From: Candidatus Eiseniibacteriota bacterium
Lineage (GTDB): Bacteria; Orphanbacterota; Orphanbacteria; Orphanbacterales; Orphanbacteraceae
DNA: 64,000 bases
Assembly: GCA_029262235.1 (NCBI GenBank)
Contig: JAJCZU010000004.1
Span: forward strand, 897,330-961,329
Direction: 5' to 3'
Below, one piece after another: positions 58,138 through 64,000 of this stretch. The notes under the pieces are model-generated. The model ran no database searches and was not told where the DNA came from. It worked only from the letters and a program-made list of their open reading frames with translations. The stretch's first letter is position 1. Each line of letters begins with the position of its first letter. Both the position numbers and the translations under genes were made by a program.

Positions 58138-59520
58138 ATGCTTTGCAATCGCGCCGTCATTTCGTTCCTGTTTGCCCCGCTCGCGCTGCTGGCGGGGCTC
58201 GCGGCGTTTGCCGGCTGCGGGCGGCAGGGCGCGGGGGACGCGGCTCCGGCCCGGAACGCGATCGTGCTGCTGATCGACACGTGCCGCTTCGACGAAATCG
58301 GCCGCAGAACCGCGCAGGGCCGCGTAACGCCTCAAATCGATCAATTCGTGGAGCGTGGGGCCACGCGTTTTCAGGCAGCGACCGCGCATGCCCCCTGGAC
58401 GCTCCCTTCGGTGACTTCGCTTCTGACGTCCGCCTATCCCACCGTGCACGGCGCTGTTGGGCTCTATCCCAATTTTTCGAAGCTGCGCGATGCCGTGCCG
58501 ACCGGCGCGGAGCACTTGCAGGGCCATGGTTTCGAAACCGGCGCTTTCGTGAACTGCGCGTTTCTCGATCCGGCGCTCGGCCTCGATCGCGGTTTCGACG
58601 CCTACGACTACGTCCCCGCTTCGAATCGCAAGCTGCGCCGTGCCCCCGAAACGCTCGATCAGGCGCTCACGTGGATCGACGAACGCGACGGGCGCTACTT
58701 CCTGTTCGTGCATCTTTTTGACGCGCACATGGACTTCGACCCGCCGGAACCGTTTCTGACGCAGTTCCTGACGGACATGCCGCGCCCGGCGGAACCGCCG
58801 TTCGGCGACGTGGCCCGCTGGCGAACGGAAGCGCCGACGGCCGAGATGGCGGCATTTGCGCGCGCGCTCTATCGTGCGGAGATCGCGGCGGTGGACGCGG
58901 CGATCGGCGAGTTCCTGATCGCGCTCGAGCAGCGCGGCGCGCTCGCGAATACGGCAGTGGTGCTGACGTCGGATCACGGCGAGGAGTTCTGGGACCACGG
59001 CAACTTCGAGCACGGCCATTCGCTCTATGACGAACTGCTTCATGTACCGCTGATCGTGCATGCCCCGGGGCACGAATGGGAGTCCGAGATCCATGCGCGC
59101 GTCGGGCTCGTCGATGTGCTGCCGACACTTTGTGAACTGCTCGGCGTCCCCGCGAACGAATCGTTCGAAGGCGAGTCGCTCGTCCCCGTCGCGCGCGGCG
59201 GGGAGCCGCAGTCCCCGTACCGCTTCGCCGAGTCCGTGCTCTACGGCTACGAGAAGAAAGCCGCGATGGACGCACGCTTCAAGTATCTCTATCAGGACAA
59301 GGATCGCGTGAGCCTCATGTACGACCTCGTGGCCGACCCGCTCGAACGGCAGTCGATCGCCGTCAGCGATTCGACGCGCCGCCAGGAGCTCGCCGGTGAG
59401 CTGCTGCAGTGGTTTCAGCGCAGCCTGAAGCGCACGGAAGGGTCGCAGCGCGGCGAGGAAGTCGTCGACATGGAAGAAGATGTGATGAAGAAGCTGCGCA
59501 GCCTGGGCTATGTGAATTGA
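58138..59520 (+). CDS. Sulfatase / alkaline-phosphatase superfamily lipoprotein
   Basis: The 460-residue protein has a lipoprotein signal (FAPLALLAGLAAFAGC, lipid Cys near residue 27), then AIVLLIDTCRFDEIG with the first metal Asp, TAHAPWTLPSVTSLLTSAYPTVHG at the nucleophile site, and VVLTSDHGEEFWDHGNFEHGHSLYDELLHVPLIVHAP with the other metal ligands. Sulfatases carry C/S-x-P-x-R here; this protein has A-P-W-T-L-P-S, so it lacks the formylglycine site and is likely a phosphoesterase or phosphoglycerol/phosphoethanolamine-transferase-like member with Thr as nucleophile. ATG 58138 lacks a ribosome site. It is divergent from the glycan operon, so modification of surface glycan is possible. Confidence 0.85.
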   Translation: MLCNRAVISFLFAPLALLAGLAAFAGCGRQGAGDAAPARNAIVLLIDTCRFDEIGRRTAQGRVTPQIDQFVERGATRFQAATAHAPWTLPSVTSLLTSAYPTVHGAVGLYPNFSKLRDAVPTGAEHLQGHGFETGAFVNCAFLDPALGLDRGFDAYDYVPASNRKLRRAPETLDQALTWIDERDGRYFLFVHLFDAHMDFDPPEPFLTQFLTDMPRPAEPPFGDVARWRTEAPTAEMAAFARALYRAEIAAVDAAIGEFLIALEQRGALANTAVVLTSDHGEEFWDHGNFEHGHSLYDELLHVPLIVHAPGHEWESEIHARVGLVDVLPTLCELLGVPANESFEGESLVPVARGGEPQSPYRFAESVLYGYEKKAAMDARFKYLYQDKDRVSLMYDLVADPLERQSIAVSDSTRRQELAGELLQWFQRSLKRTEGSQRGEEVVDMEEDVMKKLRSLGYVN

Positions 59521-59575
59521 GAGGGGCGCGATCCGGCTATCGATTTTCATCGATCCAGCCCAACCGCTCCCCTCT
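59520..59575. terminator. Compound hairpin between convergent genes
   Basis: AGAGGGG (from 59520) pairs with CCCCTCT (to 59575), enclosing a second stem ATCGAT-TTTC-ATCGAT. It lies exactly between the sulfatase stop and the end of the convergent propeller gene, consistent with a two-way terminator, though neither side has a long U-run. Confidence 0.55.
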
Positions 59576-59578
59576 GCA

Positions 59579-60790
59579 CTATCGCATATGTACGATTCGC
59601 TGCGTAGTCAGTGAACGGGCCGACCGCGCGCGCAGGAAGTAAACACCGCTCGCCAGGTTCGATGCGAGGATCAGTTCACGCGGCGCCATGGTGCCCGGTC
59701 CATCCCAGACTGTCATGACTTCGCGGCCCCGAATATCGACGAGCGTGAGCCGGACACGTTCGGGCACGGGCGCGCCGAACGAGATCGTGGTTCTGCCGCG
59801 AAACGGATTCGGCGCAACCTGCATCGTGAGCCCTTCGGCGCGCTCGGGGCTGCCCGCGGCGACACCGGTCGTTGCTCCCGCCGTAACGTGCAGCACACGC
59901 TTCTGGATTCTCTGGCTTACGAACATATCGCCGGCGGCGTTGAATGCCACGTCCTGGGCGTCCGAGTCCGGCCCCGTCAGTATGGGCGTCTCTACTTTTG
60001 TTACCGGGTCGACGATAACGAGCTGGTCCGGGCGTGACACGACAATCCCGTCGAACGGCCCGCCGGCAGGCCCGACGGCGACGGCAATACCCGTCGCAAA
60101 AACGGAATCGACAAGGACGCCGTTTCTGTCGTACTTCGAAATCGTGGTCCCGCTCGTAACGTAGAGATCCGAACCGTCGATCGCGATCCAGCCGTTCCCG
60201 ACTCCATCGATCAGTTTGAGCCAGGTCGCCGCGCCGGGATCATAGGCGCAGATACTTCCGCTGGCTCCGTAGTTCACCACGTAGAGGCGGCCGGAGTCGT
60301 CCTGCGCGAATTCGGCAATATTGGCGAGGCAGCTGTCCAGTGTGACGACGGTTGCCGGTTGACACCCTCCGAATTTGCCGATGTATCCCTGGACAGTCGT
60401 GCCGAGCTGGCCCCCGACCAGCACGTCACCCGCGTCCGCAAGGATCCCGTCGATGTCGACAAAGACGGCATCGGGGTCGTCGGCATTGTCGTTGCACACA
60501 TTCACGGATGAGTCGGCAGGGTCGATGCGCCAGATATCGGCCGGACCGTACGGAGGATTGTTGTCGTTGAAGTTGCCCACGTAGAGCTGGTCGCTCGCGT
60601 CGAATGAGATACCGCCGGGCCAGGTCGGGAATGTGGCGTAGACATGGAGTTCGCCGCCGTGAACGACATTGGGGAGCGCGAGGACTTCTGTGTGGAACGA
60701 GAGCAGCAGAAACACTGCAGAGAGCAGAATACCGGTCGCGGTGGCGCGTCCCGTCTCATGGCGAGTGGTCATCGGGGTGGGTGGGATCAT
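59579..60790 (-). CDS. Secreted propeller-like protein with C-terminal FlgD-Ig/type-A sorting-like domain
   Basis: The 403-residue protein has a signal peptide (ATGILLSAVFLLLSFHTEVLA), a body of NHL/SMP-30-like propeller repeats (GGISFDASDQLYVGNFND, IAEFAQDDSGRLYVVNYG, AQDVAFNAAGDMFVSQRIQ), and a C-terminal ~75-residue domain: MQVAPNPFRGRTTISFGAPVPERVRLTLVDIRGREV.. ending LASGVYFLRARSARSLTTQRIVHMR. This last domain matches the FlgD-Ig or type A sorting domains of FCB-group secreted proteins, used for export or anchoring. AAAGGG precedes ATG 60790. Ligand unknown. The gene is convergent with the sulfatase and separated by the hairpin at 59520-59575. Confidence 0.8.
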   Translation of the reverse strand: MIPPTPMTTRHETGRATATGILLSAVFLLLSFHTEVLALPNVVHGGELHVYATFPTWPGGISFDASDQLYVGNFNDNNPPYGPADIWRIDPADSSVNVCNDNADDPDAVFVDIDGILADAGDVLVGGQLGTTVQGYIGKFGGCQPATVVTLDSCLANIAEFAQDDSGRLYVVNYGASGSICAYDPGAATWLKLIDGVGNGWIAIDGSDLYVTSGTTISKYDRNGVLVDSVFATGIAVAVGPAGGPFDGIVVSRPDQLVIVDPVTKVETPILTGPDSDAQDVAFNAAGDMFVSQRIQKRVLHVTAGATTGVAAGSPERAEGLTMQVAPNPFRGRTTISFGAPVPERVRLTLVDIRGREVMTVWDGPGTMAPRELILASNLASGVYFLRARSARSLTTQRIVHMR

Positions 60791-60970
60791 GTATGGCCCT
60801 TTCTGCGACTGAGATGATCGTGCGAAACCGTTGAAAGGGTCGTTTTGTGTGAGACGCAGATCTCCCGCTGATCGTTGGAAATACGAATGGATCTTGCTGC
60901 GCCGGAGCCGCGTTTCCATTACCCTGTTCATACGGGATCAGCCTCAGGAGCGATGCTCCAGGAGGTCTGC

Positions 60971-61453
60971 ATGTCCGAATATACGGCCCGCGTCAGCTGG
61001 GCTCGTTCCGAATCCGAAACCTACATCGACAACAAGTTCAGCCGCGGTCACACGTGGTCGTTCGACGGCGGCTTGACCGTGCCGGCGAGCGCGTCCCCCC
61101 AGGTCGTACGCCCGCCGTTTTCCGTCGAGAAAGCGGTCGATCCCGAAGAGGCACTGATCGCCTCGCTCTCCAGTTGCCATATGCTCTATTTTCTGGCGTT
61201 CGCGGCAAAGGAGAAGTTCGTCGTGGACGAGTACATCGATGACGCCACGGGCACCATGGACAAGAACGCGGAAGGGCGATTCTGCATGACGAAAATTACG
61301 CTTCGGCCCATGGTGCACTTTGCGGGCGACTCTTTGCCGACGCAAAGCGAGATCCAGGCACTTCACGACAAGTCGCACCGGAACTGCATTATTGCGAACT
61401 CGCTCAAATCGGAAATCGTTGTCGAATTTGCGGGGTCGAACGCTACGGTGTAA
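60971..61453 (+). CDS. OsmC/Ohr-family protein
   Basis: OsmC-like proteins reduce organic hydroperoxides with a redox cysteine pair. The 160-residue protein has the family's DPEEALIASLSSCHMLYFLAFAAKE with peroxidatic Cys69 and HRNCIIANSLKSEI with resolving Cys139. The middle helix and strands (EGRFCMTKITLRPMVHFAG) also fit. Length is slightly over the usual 140-150. ATG 60971 follows CAGGAGGT. It overlaps the convergent lipoprotein gene by 11 bases at the 3' end. OsmC rather than Ohr is suggested by the SSCHM motif. Confidence 0.9.
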   Translation: MSEYTARVSWARSESETYIDNKFSRGHTWSFDGGLTVPASASPQVVRPPFSVEKAVDPEEALIASLSSCHMLYFLAFAAKEKFVVDEYIDDATGTMDKNAEGRFCMTKITLRPMVHFAGDSLPTQSEIQALHDKSHRNCIIANSLKSEIVVEFAGSNATV

Positions 61454-62144
61454 GGGGGCGGAGTTCCACGATCCTGCAATGGATCTGCACTTCCTGTTTC
61501 GCGGGGCTGTATCGAAACGCGGCGCCGTCGCCGTACGCGAACGGAACGACTTCGAACACGCCTTCGAACAGAGCGCCCGCGGGCGCGGCCGCGAGCCGTT
61601 CTGTCACGCCGGATTCCGTGCGGTCTGATGCGGCCACGCCGACGAGATGATCCAGGTCCGTGTGATAGCGGAACGTAAGCGCGGGCATCGCGGACGCCTC
61701 GAGCGAATATAGTCTTCCCGGCGCGGAGTCCCCGCGCGCGAGAACGAGTTCGCCGGGAGCATCGGCGCGTCGCGTGAATCGCGTGCCCGCGTCGCTCGCC
61801 AGCAGGGTTCCCGGGCTGTAGTGATCATCGAGCATCGCGAACGCTTCGGCGCGCATCTCCCGCACGCAGACCGCGCACGATTCCGCGACGCTCTTTCCAA
61901 GAAGCGCGAGCGCTTCAGTCGGGAGGTCGCCGAGCGAAACGGTGGATGCCGGCCCCGGCTGCCTTTTGAAGGCGCCCTCTGCATCATTCGTTGCACTCCC
62001 CGGCGCCTTGCGCGTTTCGTTCGCCTCGCTCGATGCGCGATCGATCGCGGCTGCTTTGGCGCCGTTCTCCGTCGAGGAACACGCTGCCGCGACAAGCAGA
62101 ACGAACACGCCCGCCGCCTTCAATAGCTCCTGCCCGCGCGCCAT
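61443..62144 (-). CDS. Hypothetical lipoprotein with a CxxC motif, paired with the DUF4105 protein
   Basis: The 233-residue protein has a lipoprotein signal (LLKAAGVFVLLVAAACSS, lipid Cys near residue 22) and a disordered Ala/Glu/Thr region to about residue 60. A domain of unknown family follows, with KSVAESCAVCVREMRAEAFAMLDDHYSPGTLLA, RLYSLEASAMPALTFRYHTDLDHLVGVAAS and a final HCRIVELRPLTP. The CxxC and a last Cys could bind a metal or form a disulfide. It starts one base after the DUF4105 gene stop and is surely co-transcribed with it. ATG 62144 begins the signal sequence; the frame upstream of it is a shadow of the DUF4105 gene. Confidence 0.65.
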   Translation of the reverse strand: MARGQELLKAAGVFVLLVAAACSSTENGAKAAAIDRASSEANETRKAPGSATNDAEGAFKRQPGPASTVSLGDLPTEALALLGKSVAESCAVCVREMRAEAFAMLDDHYSPGTLLASDAGTRFTRRADAPGELVLARGDSAPGRLYSLEASAMPALTFRYHTDLDHLVGVAASDRTESGVTERLAAAPAGALFEGVFEVVPFAYGDGAAFRYSPAKQEVQIHCRIVELRPLTP

Positions 62145-62145
62145 T

Positions 62146-64000
62146 CTAGAAGAACGCATTGATACGTACCGTCGTTTCCAGCCGCGAAACATCGCGCGCC
62201 TCCGTTTGCGATACCGTGAGTGACAGGTTCGTGTTCGCGCCCGTTGCGACGCTCTGCCCCACGCTTGCCGAGAAGAGATTGTCGTCGTCCCCGAGACCGT
62301 GATAGACGTCGCGTACGAGCGCATGCAGTTTCCATCGGTCGGTCACGTTTCGCAGCATCCCGATCGAGCCCCCGGCGCCCGCGGAATAGCTGTGGTCGAG
62401 CGCGCCGCCCACGTGAAAATCCGTTTCGAACATCAAATACCAGATTCCCATGAGCCTGTTCTCCCATGCGTAGCCGAAACCGGGATTCAGTCCGTACACG
62501 ATATGCTCTTTGCCGCTGGCCGCGGTCCTGCGAAGAAACCCCGTCCCGATCTTCCAGGAGGTGTGCTGGAAAAAATCGTCGCGCGGCGCAATCGAAACGA
62601 TGTCGATCACGTCGATCGATTCCAGTTCGAACTCTTCGCTCCGGAAATAGTACCGCAGCGCGAAATCGAAGAACACGATCTCGGACCCCGATTTGTAGCC
62701 GCTTTCGTTGTCGAGCAGCTCATGATAGGCGGGGCGGAGCCGAATCTCCTGAAACGGCCTGTCGTCATCTTCGCCGTATCCGACGCCGAGCCGGTTCGAG
62801 CGATGTCCTTCGTCGGGACGCCCGGGCGCGGGAATCGAATCGCGCGCTTCGTTCGGATCCGCGAGATCGCTGCGCGTCTTGAGCGTGCTTAAGAAACGAT
62901 GCCGGTACACGTCCCGCTCCATTTCCTTCTTCGCGTTCCTGTACTGCAGATACTCCCCGGCGAGGTCGAGCGTCGTGATCTTGTCGCGCAGCGGAATCGG
63001 GCGTTCCGCGAGTTCGGCCGGCTCCCTCTCACCGTCGGCGATCGCCAGCGCGTCCTTTCTTAAAGACCCCGGCAAGAGCGAGGCGAGATGTTTGATCTTC
63101 GTCGACTTGGACGGCCTGTAGATCACGTCGGTCACGAGGCCGCTGTTTCGAATGCTCCGGATCGTCTCGAGCGGAATCACCCACTTGCCGCATTCGTCCG
63201 TGAGGCGCAGGCCCGGCCGCGCGGCGTCGAGCAGAAACAGCAGATCGAACGAGCAGTTTTCGCTGAAGAAGAAATAGTCGGACCCGATCTCTTCGAGTTC
63301 GTACACGTGCATGATGAGACGGCGCACTTCCTCATGCGAGAGGTCGAGCGGATACTCCCAGATGTCGCGGTCGTTCACGTCGCTGTACTCCTGCAGCTTC
63401 GCGTAGTACGGCAGAATCGAAAAGTAGCCGGGGTAGAGGCCGAACAGCCCCTTCACGATATAGAGCGGGCCGAACGTTTCGTCCGTGAACGCCGAATAAT
63501 TGACCGCATATGCCAGCAGTTTGCTCCGCGACGCGCTTTCGATCGTCAGAAGCGTGTGCCCGTACATCGACGCGGGGCTGTTCATGTGAGACGTGGGAAA
63601 GATCAGCGTGGCCGCTTCGGGCTGAATGTCGCTCATGAGCGTCTCGAACGGCTCACACCGCGCGTAGGGAAGCCGGGATTCGTCGATCGCCAGCTGCTCC
63701 TTCAGCCACTCGAACCGCAGCACGAACCGGCACACGGGGTGCTTCTCGCCCTCCGCGGGCGGGCCCTGGAAGAACGAGCGCAGCGTCGCTTCGAGTTCGG
63801 CTGCGGGATCGTGCTTGCCGTTCTCGGCCGCGAAAAAGGCCGCGTCGTCCACGAGGCTGCGCGTTCCGAACAGCCCCTTCTTATAATGAAGGATCGTGTG
63901 CCAGTAGGGATCACGCGCGAGCTCGGCTCGGCTCGCCTCATCGATCAGAAAAGCGAGATAGGAGTCGTCCTGCGCGTGCGCGGGCGGGGGAAGAAGAAGG
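62146..64000 (-). CDS. DUF4105 (Lnb N-terminal-like) periplasmic/outer-membrane protein, partial
   Basis: The frame runs off the right edge; 617 residues are visible. The first visible residues (LLLPPPAHAQDD) look like the end of a signal peptide, so little is missing. The N-terminal half matches DUF4105/Lnb-type proteins: YWHTILHYKKGLFG, MNSPASMYGHTLLTIESAS, LAYAVNYSA, and the cysteine motif SENCSFDLLFLLDAARPGL, features of a papain-like fold with Cys and His. The C-terminal half contains amphipathic strands suggestive of a small barrel (IVFFDFALRYYFRSEEFELESIDVIDIVSIAP, MGIWYLMFETDFHVGGALDHSY, ending VRINAFF). Substrate unknown. The lipoprotein gene follows after one base. Confidence 0.8.
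   Translation of the reverse strand, partial: LLLPPPAHAQDDSYLAFLIDEASRAELARDPYWHTILHYKKGLFGTRSLVDDAAFFAAENGKHDPAAELEATLRSFFQGPPAEGEKHPVCRFVLRFEWLKEQLAIDESRLPYARCEPFETLMSDIQPEAATLIFPTSHMNSPASMYGHTLLTIESASRSKLLAYAVNYSAFTDETFGPLYIVKGLFGLYPGYFSILPYYAKLQEYSDVNDRDIWEYPLDLSHEEVRRLIMHVYELEEIGSDYFFFSENCSFDLLFLLDAARPGLRLTDECGKWVIPLETIRSIRNSGLVTDVIYRPSKSTKIKHLASLLPGSLRKDALAIADGEREPAELAERPIPLRDKITTLDLAGEYLQYRNAKKEMERDVYRHRFLSTLKTRSDLADPNEARDSIPAPGRPDEGHRSNRLGVGYGEDDDRPFQEIRLRPAYHELLDNESGYKSGSEIVFFDFALRYYFRSEEFELESIDVIDIVSIAPRDDFFQHTSWKIGTGFLRRTAASGKEHIVYGLNPGFGYAWENRLMGIWYLMFETDFHVGGALDHSYSAGAGGSIGMLRNVTDRWKLHALVRDVYHGLGDDDNLFSASVGQSVATGANTNLSLTVSQTEARDVSRLETTVRINAFF

Noticed and set aside
58039-59550. 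Upstream extension of the GT39-TPR frame over the sulfatase gene
   Set aside because: The extension is antisense to the sulfatase and contains none of the GT39 signature, which begins at 58038.
1-64000. tRNA, rRNA, CRISPR array or intact insertion sequence
   Set aside because: No cloverleaf-like segments with the TTCGAAT loop, no regularly spaced direct repeats and no transposase gene were found by reading both strands.

Overview
The window is about 64 kb of high-GC (low-to-mid 60s %), gene-dense bacterial chromosome. Several features point to a diderm: outer-membrane barrels, two ADP-heptosyltransferase-like GT9 proteins, lipoproteins with lipoboxes and a secreted propeller protein with a C-terminal FlgD-Ig/type-A-sorting-like domain. 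That last domain, the CAD-like CarA/CarB and the Nramp-like and TM-kinase proteins fit an uncultivated FCB-side lineage (Eisenbacteria/Krumholzibacteria/Gemmatimonadota-like). This placement is inference; no rRNA or ribosomal protein marker is present. No tRNA, rRNA, CRISPR array, prophage or intact transposon was seen.

Layout. 1-9 kb: a standalone MetRS-type tRNA-binding protein (cut by the edge), an S9 peptidase, a TPR-zincin protein leading into carA-carB, and an HNH endonuclease. 9.5-15 kb: SufE, a membrane-TPR protein, and a pckA-sixA-HPF-like group on the minus strand. 15-24 kb: two intergenic inverted repeats, an M3-like lipoprotein peptidase, then a minus-strand signalling group (PP2C/SpoIIE-type sensor phosphatase, membrane Ser/Thr kinase, ATP-grasp enzyme). 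24-31.5 kb: Nramp-like transporter, a Mut7-C/CheR fusion, acpS, kbl, a GT-C-like protein and tyrS.

31.6-41.7 kb is a coherent reductive pyrimidine-degradation cluster: beta-ureidopropionase, NCS1 permease, class III aminotransferase, PreT, PreA, (methyl)malonate-semialdehyde dehydrogenase, dihydropyrimidinase and a translationally coupled macrodomain protein. Together they can import uracil/thymine (or dihydropyrimidines/hydantoins), reduce and open the ring, release beta-alanine or beta-aminoisobutyrate, transaminate it and feed acetyl- or propionyl-CoA into metabolism.

45.8-51.6 kb is a seven-gene plus-strand cluster of poorly understood envelope proteins (PH-like membrane protein, small conserved protein, Fn3-DUF6754-like protein, two polytopic proteins, a membrane-anchored alpha/beta protein, an outer-membrane barrel). 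It is the best candidate here for an undescribed multi-protein system. 51.9-58.0 kb is a minus-strand glycan operon (GT39-TPR, GT9, GT9, GT2, GT4) in which every gene junction overlaps. 58-64 kb holds a sulfatase-fold lipoprotein, a secreted propeller, OsmC, and a lipoprotein/DUF4105 pair cut by the right edge.

A family of palindromic elements with the tip TGGCCAAATGGCCA occurs at least four times between 43.6 and 51.8 kb. Two copies sit in-frame inside a membrane-protein gene. Each copy has its own self-complementary outer arms.
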